Positions 43,115-54,836 are shown, counted from the first letter of the stretch. The stretch: DNA of 64,000 nucleotides from Silene conica (GCA_029255685.2 CM055320.2:42467410-42531409), one strand, 5' to 3'. The notes: a model not told the origin generated them from the letters alone. Translations and numbers: made by a program.

Positions 43115-45523
43115 TGTAACATTTCATGTTTTAAAGTCCTTTCATTAGTTTTGATGTTACTGGGTGTCACACCTTGTGTTCGTTACATGCTTAGCGACCA
43201 GTTAGTTGTTCATGGGATGGTGAACTTCGGGACGAAGTTCATTTTAAGGAGGGAAGACTGTAATACCCCGTATCTTATCGATAATTAATTTATATAATTA
43301 ATATTGTGTTGATAATTATTTGAACGTTTGTATTCGATAAATTAATTATCGAATAAGTGTTTTATAATTTATATGTTGTGTTAAGGGGTCGAGTCTACAA
43401 GTTAGTTAGAAAACCGTGTTATAATAACCTTTGGGCCTCGAAGTAATGACCATCTCAGGTTAACAGCCCGTCTAGACTCAAATAGACCACAGCTTGACAA
43501 ACCCTAGACCACAGCTTGACAAACCCAAAAAAAAGACATCTCGAAAAACCCTAAACAGGAACTCTACCTTAACCCTCACGAAACCTCTCTACTGCCGTCA
43601 TGTTTAACCCTACCCTAACCCTACTTTCGGACCTAGTCGACATACGAATGCCTCACTTCCTTACTGCCGCCACATCAGGGTTTGGGAGGATGCCCTACAT
43701 GGTAGGTAGGGTGATCTAGGGCCGCCGGAATTCATGGAAAAGAAGGTATGGTCACCGCGTCTACATTCTTACTATTTACGGTTTCGCGATAGTTCGTAGT
43801 GTAATTCGTTTATGCTAATCTAAGTTTTTTTTTTCAGTTTCTTTACGGGCAGTAGTCGGGGTGGTGGGGTGGTGGTTGTGTCGGTGGTTAAAGTGGGGTT
43901 CGTGTAGGTGGTTGACGTTTTTGTTTTGTTTTAGGGAGTGTTTGCGTTGCAGGGGTGTTGTGGGCGTGGTGCCACCGTTGACTCGGGAGAGGTCAACACG
44001 GTGGCACCAATGTTGGCGTCTTAGTCCAGTGTCGGGGATGGCAGCAATGGTGGTTCTGGGTTGCGTAAGGATTTCGAGTGGTGGTTGCAGGGTTTGTTGT
44101 TAGAAGGACCGTGATGGACCAGACCTGGTTAGGGTAGCTAACTCAACTCACCGGCTGGAGTCGAAGAGTCGCTGGGTACGGTGGTTGTTGGCAGAGAGTG
44201 TGGTGTAGCGTGGTGTTTGGGTAAGGGCCGGTTGCGCGGAGTACGAGTGTCGAATGTTTGGTTTGGGTGGTACGTAATAATATTACTACTATTATGATTT
44301 TATTATTATTTTATTATTATTATTATTCTATTATTACTATTTTATTATTAATTTTGGTGGTTGTCTTGGGTGTTATTATTATTCTTATTATTATTATTAT
44401 TATCATTATTATTATTATTTGTTGTTATTATGATTTATCAATATACTTATTAATAGTATAAACCTTTATGTTATGATATGGTTGGTTAGATTACTATTTT
44501 GGGTTGTTGCTTCGTGTTGATTAAAATACGAGTCGGGAAACTAGTGGGTCGTGGGAGTTTCTATTTTGGGAAAGTTTCTAATTATAGAAACTTTCCACTT
44601 ATGGAAGGTTTCTATTTATAGTAATTATGGTTTGTTTATGGGGTTCGGGAAGTTTATTGATTTGTTACAAATACTTGTTTAGGTAGCAATTTCCGCGTGG
44701 AGCATTCTAGTGAACTTGGGATTTGACTGCTCTTCTGCAATTCGAGGTAGGGGAATACCGTATGACTGCTGATGAGTTATTTGATTATTAATCGTTGTTA
44801 ACAATGTTCATCTTATTATATTCAATGATTGATATATTGCTTTATTTGATTGAATAATTCTGTGACACGATACGATGTGACGAATAATGGGTCTTGTGAT
44901 ATGGAGCGGATTATATTGGGTCTTGTGACTGGTGTGGAGTATATTGGGTCTTGTGACTGGTGTGGAGTATATATTGGGTCTTGTGACTGGTGTGGACTAT
45001 ATTGGGTCTTGTGATTGGTGTGGAGGTAATGGGTCTTGTGATCGGTGCGGAGTTTATTTGGTGTTGGATCGGTGCAGAGTTTATTTGGTGTTGGATCGGT
45101 GCGGAGTTTATTTGGCGTTGGATCGGTGCGGAGTATATTATATTGTTGTCTTATTTATCTTTCTACTCAACCTCGCGGTTGACCCTGTGTATTCTTGTGA
45201 CACCTACGATGATCCGGAACGGGGAGTAGATTTTACAGGTCGGTGACAGATGGATTGGGAGCTTGGGCATGGAGAGACACATGGCTTGGACCTACTTAGA
45301 GTTAGATCAGACTTAGATATCGTCAGTTGTACTTTTATTTTTTTTATCAAAGTTTGGTTCTCGTAGTTGTTGTAATATCAAATTTAAATTTAATCAGTTT
45401 TTATATAAAGTACTTTGGTTTGCTTACTTTGTTATTCACTACCTTGGATATTCCGAGATGGTAACAGCTTTATTTATTTGAGAATGTCTTGCTAAAGGCT
45501 CTTAAATAAATGGGGGTGTTACA
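43115..45523 (+). repeat. Gypsy-D 3' LTR
   Basis: 2409 bp, near-identical to 36968-39395. The internal LTR-like start is at 43259 after hairpin gaacttcg-gga-cgaagttc (43222-43240). Hairpin tcaacc-tcgc-ggttga is at 45167-45182, tandem array at about 44890-45140. Confidence 0.88.
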
Positions 45524-46018
45524 AAGCAATACTTGATATTCAAATGATAAAATAAACATTAGAGTCTTACAATCAAAATAGCTTGAAGGTTTCAATCTTT
45601 TTTTCCAAGAATTGAGAATTTAGCCTTCCATACAAAATTGCTAACTAAAACAAACTAGAAATTGGAAATTATTTTTGTATTCTAATGATTAAAATGGTAG
45701 AGAAAGTATGAAAAGCATATGGAAGCACACCCCTAAAAGTGTCAACAACATCTTCTTATATAGGCTTTCAAAGGACAACTCCTTAATGTCTCTTAAATTG
45801 TAGGTATTATTATCAAAATAAATGAGAATTAAGGAGTTGTTGAAATTGCATTAAGTCCTATGTTGTGTCATAAAATAGTATTGGAATCCAAAGTTGTGTC
45901 ATAAAATATGAGTTGAATGCAGGGGCGGATCCAGTAGGAGGGCCGGTGGGGCAGGTGCCCACCATGAAATTTTCGAAATAAGGTTTTATAAGCATCTATA
46001 ATAGATAGTAAGTTATCA

Positions 46019-46169
46019 TGGCGTAGTTGGTATGGGCACATATTTTTATTCATGAGGTACAAGGTTCGAATCCTGGTAGCATATAAATATTTTATTTTAT
46101 TTTTAATTAAAAAATTATTTGAAAAGAGATTTGAACCCGTGACTTTTAAGTAACTTACCAAACGAAGCC
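46019..46169. other. Two tRNA-like sequences in inverted orientation within the hAT
   Basis: Plus strand: A-box-like tggcgtagttgg (46019-46030) and B-box ggttcgaatcc (46063-46073). Minus strand: B-box-like gggtttcaaatctc region (46126-46138) and A-box-like tggcttcgtttggtaag (46153-46169). Spacing fits tRNA genes, but I could not fold full cloverleaves, so they may be tRNA-derived relics. Confidence 0.4.
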
Positions 46170-46182
46170 ATTGAACTACTTT

Positions 46183-46797
46183 TTTTTTTTTTTGGTAAAA
46201 TGTGAGTATTATATATCATAGAGTAATTACAAGGAGATATCGGGTTCGAGACCCCTTACAACCAACATCCACATAAAACTGATAAAAAGCCTATCAAACC
46301 AAACAAATTAACTATCATCATTCGCTTTAAGCTTTACTCGTCTTCTAATATCCTCCTCTATAGTATCAGCCACATGTTCAGGTCGTTGTAGGCATTCATT
46401 GATCCAGGCAGAATTACGTTGCTTCCATATATGGTAGTGAAATGCATTATAGAGAGCCACACAAGTCTTCCAATTCACACTGGATTTGTTCCCAGCCAGC
46501 AGCCCAGTCATTGTGGGGAATGAACCTGCAAAGCAGTGAGCCAGAGCCTGCTTGACTCTTACTGTATACATACAATCCCAGAACAGATGATCAAGTGTTT
46601 CTGGGGAAGACTGGCATAAGAGACATAAGTCATCAATGCAACACCCTATTCTGAACAACTTTGCTTTCACATTCATGCCTTCTTGCATTTTCATCCAAGT
46701 AATGATAGAGTGTTTAGGTATGTTCCAATTGTTCCATACTACTGCAGCCCATTCTTGCCTTGGTTTTTGCTGTCGAATCCAATCATATCCACTCTTT
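46183..46797 (-). mobile_element. LINE-2: 5'-truncated LINE tail with TSD
   Basis: A 13-bp TSD attgaactacttt is at 46170-46182 and 46798-46810; a T-run follows the left copy (poly-A tail of a minus-strand insertion). Its 3' end (ggtaaaatgtgag...) resembles that of LINE-1 at 1476. Inserted in the hAT. Confidence 0.85.
46308..46694 (-). pseudogene. LINE-2 zf-RVT fragment
   Basis: 128 codons from the first Met, with the frame open further upstream. FRIGCCIDDLCLLCQSSPETLDHLFWDC is the zinc-binding C-terminus of plant LINE ORF2, followed by FHYHIWKQRNSAW. Like LINE-1, only the last part of ORF2 was copied, so it has no RT activity. Confidence 0.82.
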
Positions 46798-49181
46798 ATT
46801 GAACTACTTTGATTTATTGTTAATTGTTGTAATAAATTGTATTATATTCTATGAATGAGATATCTTTTTACATATACTTACAATTTAAATTATTTTTTTA
46901 AAAAAAAAACTGAAAAAAAATATGTCTATGACCAATATGTTTTCATTATTTACTAATATGATGACTAATTAAGGAAAACTTCTCCAAAATATAAAAATAT
47001 TATCTTAGATGTGCTTAGATAACACGTTAAAAAAAATTTGTGCCCCCCAAGAACTAAATTTCTGGGTCCGCAACTGGTTGAATGCATGAAATTCATGGAA
47101 TCAAATGTTCATTTTGATGTTCACTTGCTTGGACCATAGTAATTGGATCTTGAATTTCTTCAAAAACCATATTGCATGAGACATCTTTAGCCCAACAACA
47201 ACTTTCAAAGAAGCCTACTCCATTCATATTAACAACTCAATCCAATTATCTCATAAAAACATGAAATCCATCATCAACCCAATATCAAAGACATATGAAT
47301 TAAAATCCCATAAAATGTTTCTCAACCCATCAAATAACCATCAAAATCACCTTTATTAAGCCCTACTAAACTAGACTAATTAGTAATATTGGATAAAATT
47401 TGATATCGGTCTTAATTTTCCTTATGCTAATTATCACCCGTATCTATTCTACGTATAAAACCCTATGTTATATGTAATCTGATCTCACTCTGTTCCAAGT
47501 CTTCTACCGCCGCTGTAATTCAATTATCCTCTTTTTAATTCATAAGCAATCATTTCCTTGTCTGCCATCTTCTCTTTTCCTTACCATTCAACATCATCAT
47601 ACATTTGAACAATCAACATTATTCAAAATCTCATAATAAACTATGTTGTTAGACTTATCTTTGATTATTTGCTATCACTATGACGTCCTTTAATTCATTG
47701 GATTTACCAATTTTCTTGTATTGATATATGCCGTATTACTAAGATCGGATTTACGGGTGCTTAGTCTTTTGATTCTATCTTCATCCTCCTACAGTATTCT
47801 TAGATCATTTAAAGGTAACACAAATCTACCGATCCCAATACTCTCATTATTATGTGGGTTATATTCTTATCTGTTAATTTAGCCGTGTTAATTAGTTGTT
47901 ACTCGTACTTTTCTTTGGGCTTTGGCATTGGATTGTCGAAATAATGTATGTTAATCTTGATGAAGTGGGTTGTTGTCTATGTCATGTTGTCAATATTTTG
48001 TGAGGATGGTGCGTTGTAATTTTGTGAGACTTATATATTAATGGTATAATTAATAAATGAGTGGTTATTAGTCAAAGAGATTATTAGGTTGTAGTAGTGT
48101 ACAAGGCTTTTGGTACGTATGTTTCAAAATAGCCACTTTGACTCATTGTTATGAGTTTATTTATCTATGTCAGGTAGAGTAAATCATTAAATTTGCTATT
48201 TCGCCATGTCTGAAAATGAATTATAGAAGATTAGAGTTTCGATAAATAATAAAGAAAGTTCAATAAGTTTGATAAGTTTGATAAGTTTAATTTGTTTAAA
48301 TTAACTAAAGGCATGGTTTAACAAATAGTTAATTTCATATATTATTGTTTTAGGTGACGGGTTCGAGGTAGAATATTTATTTGGCAGTAATATATTATAT
48401 TTGTTTACGTAATTGTATAGTTAGTACACTACTACAAATCCCTTACGTTGATGACGCTTTCATACTGACACTTTTATAAAGCGTCGATCATACATAACCC
48501 TCCAATTTGTTTTTTTCTTAAAAAACCGTCACATATACTAATTAATTAGAAACCCTATATTCTAAATCTCACCTAAGACCGCCGTCATCAGTTCGTCAAA
48601 AAAAAAAAACCCTAATCTTTCAAATTCTTGTTCAATCATCATCGATTTTCTTTTCAATCATCGGAAAAAACGATTCAATCCGCCATTTAATTCTAATTCT
48701 TCGACACAGAACAATACAATCTGCCGTCTATTGCATATTATAGGTACAGTTTTTCAATTACTTGTATGTTATTGATGCTAAATCATATTGTTTCATTCAA
48801 GCTCTCTGAAAGATGATGTTTGATTCGTCATTGTTCATGAACTTTAATGATCGCACTGTTAATCCAACCATTACTTCCTGAATTTTATCTTCTTGTGAAA
48901 TGATCACTCTAAGAGCCTGTAGGCAAAACAGAGAAGATTAATTTATCAGTGAATTTCTTATTGTGCCAACCTTTTTTCGCTTTGATTATATTGCCTTCAT
49001 TGTCATAATCTTTTCTATGTTCGAATGAAATCAAATGACTCCCGAATTGGGTTGCAGTGGAGTGTAAAGATACGGTTATGATAGAATGAAACTATATGAC
49101 TCCGTTAATTGGGTTGCAGTGGAGTGTAAATTTTGCTTATTTCCAACTTTGCTTCTCCTGCTGCACTTCAACTCTCTACTT

Positions 49182-49586
49182 TCAGACATCAATCTTCAGG
49201 AAAATGCTCAGCAACTCCTTTAAGACTCCACCGGTACGACCAATCCGCTCAGTTGCATAATCTTCCATTGCTAGATTTGTAAGTATTTCAATTCCAAGTT
49301 TCTGCAGCTTAGGGTGCTTCTCTCCATGCCTAAGAATATCTCGAATGTTACTCATTGTGAAAACATTCTCTGAATTCTCTCTTTGGAGTTGTTTTACTGT
49401 ACTGCTTTTGTGTTTTAATTTGGTCACATGTAATGTTGTAGTGTAGTGACTTGATGGGTAAACATGTAATCTTTTGATGTGTAACAGGAAGTTAATTGGC
49501 TTGAAATAACCCCAGATAAACAATACTTTGCTGCACCTGGGAATAATCACACTCGTTTGTCTGATATCAATTCGAACAACCCGCAA
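49182..49586 (-). pseudogene. Captured gene fragment in CACTA, ARM-repeat-like
   Basis: 134 codons, of which the last 60 look coding: IRDILRHGEKHPKLQKLGIE, ILTNLAMEDYATERIGRTGG, VLKELLSIF. This leucine-rich helical pattern resembles plant armadillo-repeat proteins; the assignment is by memory of family style and is tentative. The upstream half looks like intron or unrelated sequence. There is no start-to-stop gene structure, and it lies inside a CACTA, which commonly captures host exons. Not expected to make a functional protein. Confidence 0.4.
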
Positions 49587-51560
49587 CCGGTATGAAGGCT
49601 AATGTGTTTGTTTTTTGGTTTTGTTTTTTTAGTCTATGGTTTAGAACTGAATTTTTTTTTTAGGTTGGTTTAGAGTTGCATTTTGATTTGCTCTGCAGAA
49701 TACAGATAACAAAAACAATACGTACGCCTGTTGGGATTCGTTATTGAAGTTAATACATTCGATGTGATTTTCTTTTTTTCTCCTAAATTGAACTTATTAT
49801 CAAAATGGTTTGAGTTGAAAGTATTTGTACAAATGGGTTGACGTAGGGTTGAGTTTGTTTTTAAGGTTTGGAGAAAGTAAACATCGAAAACATATATCAG
49901 ATGCAAAATTTTCTATTATTTCTGTCTTGAATCTAACTGTAGCTTCTGCAGGCTAGCTTAGCAGGTGTAGATGTTACTCCTTTATTTCTTGATACAGTTT
50001 CCAACATAGCCCTAGATGATAAAGAAGAAAGGAATGCAAGATCGGTAGAAGTGTTGGCATGATTTATTCGCAGGAAAGAATGTCTAACATAGTGCTTGGA
50101 CCAACTATCACAACACAAGCAGATTAAAAACTTGGCGTTTTACAAATGATACAACTGGTCTTAAAGTAAGAAGAAAGCTACCAGCTACATGAACTAATGA
50201 GCTTAGATCTTATTCTTTCTAATACATCGTCTATCACAACCGTTAAACAGCCAGTTGCATCTCTTGTTCACATTCAGCATGTTCCTACTGGCATAAATCT
50301 TGAATCCTCAGGTCAGTGTTAATTTAAGTAAAATCTGTAGTTCATAATGTGAAGCCTTGGAGAGTCTGTAGTTGGGAATTTAGATAAGGTGAAGTGAGGC
50401 AAGAAGTGTAGGACTAATAAATTTCGACTAATTGATCAAGTTAGAGACCAAGTGCCAAATGTTTTAGTGTATAACTCAATGGCGTCTAAGCTGGAAAAGG
50501 TAGTCTGTATATCACTTCTGCAGCAACGCGAGCTTGTCGAGATGCTATTACTTCCAACTCTATTCCTGCTTTTCGCAGAGGTAAATCTCCCTAAGCATGG
50601 TATCTTCTTTTTTAATGAAATTGCGTGGAATTGTTGGGTTTTGTGGATCATACTATTCGATTTTAGGAAGCTCAAATTGGTAAATGCTATCGAAATCTTC
50701 AATATACTGATTCTATAAGTGCTTTTTTCTTTGCTATCCCCCTTAGTTTTGCCACTTGGTATGCTTTATAGGTTAATTTTAGTGTTTGAATTTGGTCACA
50801 TACTCATATGTAATGTTGTAGTGTAGTCACTTTATCTAAAGATTTTATCTTTTGATGTGTAACAACAAGTTGATCGGCTTGAAATAACCCCGGATAAATG
50901 ATACTTGGCTGCACCCTGGGAATAATCACATTCGTTTGTTTGATATCAATTCGAACAACCCTGAACCGATATGAAGGCTAATGTTAGTTTGTTTTTTGGT
51001 TTTGTTTTTCTAGTTGATGGTTTAAAACTGTTGATGGTTTAAAAATGAATTTTGTACGCCTGTTGGGATTCATTATTGAAGTTAAAATATTCGATGTGAT
51101 TTTGTTTCTTTCCCGAATGGAACTTATTATCAAAATTGAACTTATTTCTGTCGTGTCTTGAATCTAACTGTAGCTTAATCTTTATCTGCTGGCTAGCTTA
51201 GCAGTTGTAAATGTTACTCCTCTATTTCTTGATACAGTTTCCAACTTAGCCCTAGAAGATAAAGATCTTATTGTTTCTTATACACCGTCCATCACAACCG
51301 ATAAACAGCCACTTAGATCTCTAGTTCACATTCAGCATGTTCCTGGCATAAATCTGGAATCCTCAGGTCAGTGATAAATTTAAGTCAAATCTGTAGTTCA
51401 TATAAAGGGAAGCCTTGGAGAGTCTGTAGTATGGAATTGGGATAAAGGTGAAGTGAGGCAAGGAGTGTAGGACTAATAAGTTTAGACTGATTGATCAAGT
51501 TAGAGACCAAGTGCGAAATGTTTTATCGTAAAACTCAATGGCGTCTAAGCTGGAAAAGGT
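49400..51560 (+). repeat. Direct duplication of captured sequence in CACTA
   Basis: Bases about 49425-49600 recur at about 50800-50985 (tttggtcacat...gaaataacccc...tatgaaggctaatg), and about 50200-50505 recur at about 51265-51560 (catcacaacc...aaacagcca...cagcatgttcct...ggaatcctcaggtcagt...gctggaaaagg). The copies are diverged and carry indels. An exon-like end, gaatcctcag followed by gtcagt, is kept in both. Confidence 0.7.
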
Positions 51561-51664
51561 ACTCTTCTGTATTGCTCTCAGGTATCCTTCATACAATGCT
51601 CTATTACGGATTCTCCATATATTGTAACTGTAAGCAGAAAATGCCATTTGACAGATTTTGGTCT

Positions 51665-51870
51665 ACACTGTATTAACAATTACCTGATCAGTCACTATTC
51701 GAAATTTTTGATCAAGCCAATTCTCAATATGCTTACGAATTTTACTACTGTTGCGATACTCAGGAGCAGTGACTATTAACGAATTGCTTTCCCAGTCTCC
51801 CTTCATCCTATTTATGTCCTCATTAACTTCATTGTCCACCAATTTGTTGACCTTGATTAATTATTTACAA
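51665..51870 (-). pseudogene. Second captured exon-like fragment in CACTA
   Basis: One reverse frame is open across about 60 codons: KLVDNEVNEDINRMKGDWES, NSLIVTAPEYRNSSKIRKHI, ENWLDQKFRIVTDQ. Amino-acid composition is protein-like, with acceptor- and donor-like edges, but I do not recognise the family. It may come from the same source gene as the ARM-like fragment or another. Confidence 0.3.
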
Positions 51871-52899
51871 TACGTCTAATATGGGAAGGTCTATTTTTTT
51901 CTTTCACTTTGCTTTCACTTATGGCATCTACCCTAGAGCAACAGGTCTAATATGAGAAGACTATTTTCTGCTTGGTGGATATGCGGGATATATACTCGTA
52001 TTGGTCTTGCTCGATAGACGCTGCAAGGAAAAGGCCACCTAGAGGTGATTTTCTATCCCCGGTTTCTTAACTTTGGAACCATGATGACTTATTTATGACC
52101 TTTTCTTATTGTTTTATATTGAGTCGTCTTCCCCTATATTCCGGTCAAATCTAGCAGGCAGATAGCCATATGTCTGACTACCAACTTCTTAGGAATAACT
52201 TAGCAATTCACTTATTACTTAGTATTCCATGTAAATTGAGAAATCAACTACAACAAGAAAATGTCTATCATGTATCCTCTTGTACTTGTTCACTTTTGCT
52301 ATCTTTTTCGTCTTTGTTAGATTGTTCATCTGATGGTTTTGTTAACTCGTATAAGATGTGCTCTTCTGTTGAAATCAAAATTAATTTATATTATATTTTG
52401 TATTATGTTATAGGTTTCAGATTTGTCAGATGGTGATGACGATGCGCCTTCATATGTTGATTGAAGCCCATTTTGACATTGCGCCCAACTACATATTATT
52501 GAAGCTCCACAATGTTCAAATTACTACGTAGCTACTAAGTGTCCCGGTCTCTAGTTATTTACGACTTTTTTCAGTATTGCTATTTACGTTTTCTAATACA
52601 ACATTATGTTGGATTTTACTATCATTCGAATCTCAATTGATATTTTGATTTTGTCGTACCGTAGAGTACTAGTTTATAATAGTTAAATTGTAAATGCTAG
52701 TGTTTATGATGAAGACGATGTATTTCAGACGTACAAAGATTATTTATAAAAGTACGTGGGTACTTTGTTATTCTATTCATGATTTAATTGTGTACTACTA
52801 CATATAGGTTTATTTAATTTGTACGATTTTATTTGGAAATCAAATTTCTGAATATCTAATACTCAAGAGTAACTGCGACCGTAATACTTAATAATGTGG

Positions 52900-53395
52900 T
52901 ACGTTGACAATCAAAAGCGTCACTGAGATTGACAGTTTAAATAATCAAAATATAGAAAATTGACGCTTAATTATGTCTCATTAAGTGACACATAAAAGCA
53001 TCAAAAGTTGCTAAAGGCGCTTCAAAGCGTCACATTTGTTGACTAATAAAAACGTCAATACGCACTTGAGGCACTTTTAAGCGTCACCTTTGTTAACACA
53101 TAAGAGTGTCAATACGTAATCTAGACACTTTTAAGCGTCACAATGACTGACATATAAAAGCGTAACTAGTTAATAAAGACGCTCTAATACGTCATATTTG
53201 TTGACGAACAAAACTGTCAATAGTCATTGAAGACACTTATAAGCGTCATATATGTTGACATTAAAAAGCGTCACTAAATAGCGACGGCCAATAAACTGAC
53301 GCTTTTCTAAAGCGTCGGCAAAACTAAATGAGACATTTAAAAGCGTCACAAAACGCTTGAAAAAGCGTCATATTAGCACGGTATTTGTTGTAGTG
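52900..53395 (-). repeat. CACTA subterminal repeats
   Basis: A run of about a dozen degenerate copies of agcgtca/tgacgct, about 20-45 bases apart, alternating with gttgacaaataaaa-type words. The other end (48455-48490) has a few. Such motifs bind TNPA-type proteins in known CACTA elements. Confidence 0.75.
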
Positions 53396-54656
53396 GTAAT
53401 TATGTGCATGATATTTGTTAGGTGTTGATTATATGAAGAATGTTTCTAATTGGATATTAACTGCATAATGGGTTGCTGCTGAAAGGTAGGATACACTGAC
53501 TTTATACTCTATGATGTGTTATGAATGGATGTGGTAGGGTGTGTTATGGATGCTGAGTATGATTGATATGAGAATGATAGTGGTTGGATTGATTGTGGAT
53601 TTTTGGTAATGGCATGAGCATTTCATTATTTAATAGCATGATTGAATAATTGTATCGTTTTATTCATGAGCATGGCATATGCATTGGTTACTGAGAAAGT
53701 TATGGTCAGATATTGTTCTGATATAAAGCCCAGGGTGGTTCTGCAGACCAGCCCTGGTGTCTTATCAACTATTGAGCTGGTGTTCGGCGACGGCCGATTA
53801 TAGTCTGCCGGGAGGTTCGGTATGCCTGGGTGTTACAGGTTTGAGAATGAGATTGAGATTGAGCTCGAGCATATCATGGCATTTGCATATAATTATTTGT
53901 TGCATTATGACTTTGTGTTATCCTACTCGACCGCGAGGTTGACACTGTATTCGTGTGACACCTATGATGATCCGGAATGGGGAGTAGATTCTACAGGAAA
54001 GAGACAGATGAGCTAGGAGCTAGGGCAGGATTGTGAGATGCGGACTTGGACTTACTTAGCTTATAGATCACTCTAGTCTTTTCTTTCAGACTTTATTTTA
54101 TTTCTTGTAACTCAGTTTTGTTTTTGGTCTTTGGACAAGTTGTAAGAGATTTTATCTATCAATTAATTATAAAGTATTGCGGTTGTTTTACTTTTTTATT
54201 CACTACCTCGGTCTTTCCGAGATGGTAAAAACTCTATTTATTTGAGAATGTCTTGCCAAAGGGTCTTAAATAAATGGGGGTGTTACACATTGAGCGTCGG
54301 CTCATGAATGAAGCGAGTCACTGTCACATGACAGTAAGTCACCAAATGTAAGAACCGGGCCCTTTGGTCCGGGGTGTGAAAAATAACCTGCGGATAGTCC
54401 GGTAGACTATCCGTACTTTGCTCCGCCATGCCCCTAGAGCTGTTGGCCCGTCCCATAGATATGCTTGCTTCCCCTCTTGAGCTAATCGCCTCGGACGTGC
54501 GAGATCGCTTGTTTCCTCTAAAGCGCCCAGATATACTTGAATCTGCAAAAATATAACAATACTCTCAACAACTAAACTTTCTTTAAGAATAAACAAGTTA
54601 TCTAACAAAAGAAACTCAGCCAAATCACAAAAGAAAAGTTCATGTAACTGTACTCT

Positions 54657-54836
54657 GGTCGACCGACCTATACGCAACGTCGACCGACCGTTTAACAGTA
54701 AAAGCAGGGCTTCTGGAAATGTCGACTGGTCGACCGGCCTATACTCTAGGTCGACCGACTGACTATCTGAGTAAGTTGAGTTCCTGCAAAAGTTCGATAG
54801 GTCGACCGACTTAAAGCATTGGTCGGTCAACCGATC
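54657..54836 (+). repeat. ggtcgaccgacc palindromes, spacer group 1 (Athila-2)
   Basis: Copies at 54657-54668, 54679-54690, 54721-54739, 54749-54759, 54800-54810 and 54821-54836, in pairs about 20-40 bases apart. Each contains gtcgac or a near variant. Confidence 0.85.

Larger units (their letters stand above)
36968..45523 (+). mobile_element. Gypsy-D: non-coding LTR element (LARD-like)
   Basis: LTRs 36968-39395 and 43115-45523, perfect 5-bp TSD aagca (36963-36967 and 45524-45528), initiator-Met primer site 39399-39410. The internal region (39396-43114, 3.7 kb) has no gag or pol domain, so it must be mobilised by another element's proteins. The LTRs are highly similar, indicating fairly recent movement. 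The boundaries are confirmed by the undisturbed site in the left Athila-1 LTR. Confidence 0.9.
45920..47076 (+). mobile_element. Non-autonomous hAT transposon
   Basis: Terminal inverted repeats are caggggcggatccag and its imperfect counterpart ctgggtccgcaactg, the common plant hAT end. The 8-bp TSD gttgaatg is at 45912-45919 and 47077-47084. No transposase. It contains a tRNA-like inverted pair (46019-46169) and a LINE tail (46183-46797). Empty site confirmed in the left Athila-1 LTR near 26390. Confidence 0.88.
25317..47382 (-). mobile_element. Athila-1: gypsy element of the Athila type, degenerate
   Basis: The 3' LTR is 25317-26691 and the 5' LTR begins at 36283 and ends at 47382 after interruptions. 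TSD gtaat is at 25312-25316 and 47383-47387, in the gypsy-C 3' LTR. The primer site (36260-36277) is of the Asp-tRNA type used by Athila. Order on the minus strand: gag, protease, RT, RNase H, integrase, then a long spacer and an extra ORF in the env position, as in Athila. Gag and pol carry several stops and frameshifts, a MITE splits the reading frame, and catalytic residues of protease and integrase are changed, so it is dead. Confidence 0.9.
36283..47382 (-). repeat. Athila-1 5' LTR (right copy), split by gypsy-D and hAT
   Basis: Own sequence 36283-36967, 45529-45919 and 47085-47382, matching 25317-26691. The terminal CA of the left copy is TA here (47381-47382). Gypsy-D sits at TSD aagca, hAT at TSD gttgaatg. 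Confidence 0.88.
48427..53395. mobile_element. Non-autonomous CACTA transposon carrying gene fragments
   Basis: Ends are cactactacaaatccc and its complement-type ggtatttgttgtagtg; TSD gta at 48424-48426 and 53396-53398. The empty site is visible at 23565. No transposase (TNPD/TNPA) ORF seen. Subterminal regions carry repeats of agcgtca and ttgaca words, densest at 52900-53395, the likely transposase-binding sites. The middle (49180-52450) holds fragments that look like exons of cellular genes, partly duplicated. Confidence 0.85.
23236..54287 (+). mobile_element. Gypsy-C: internally deleted gypsy element hosting most of the nest
   Basis: The 5' LTR remnant (23236-24440) and the 3' LTR (24587-54287) align over their shared part, from agtagtgtacaaggc to gaatgtcttgccaaag. 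Between them only 146 bases of internal sequence remain; primer site, gag and pol are gone. The left end of the element is outside the window, left of copia-2. After the 3' LTR comes cattg (54288-54292), the expected TSD, whose partner cannot be seen. The right flank leads into Athila-2 sequence, so gypsy-C probably inserted in that element. Confidence 0.65.
24587..54287 (+). repeat. Gypsy-C 3' LTR, split by Athila-1 and CACTA
   Basis: It starts tgtaataccccgta and ends gggggtgttaca. Its own sequence is 24587-25316, 47388-48426 and 53399-54287, about 2.66 kb. Athila-1 is inserted with TSD gtaat; CACTA with TSD gta. The hairpin tcgacc-gcga-ggttga is at 53927-53942. Confidence 0.75.
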
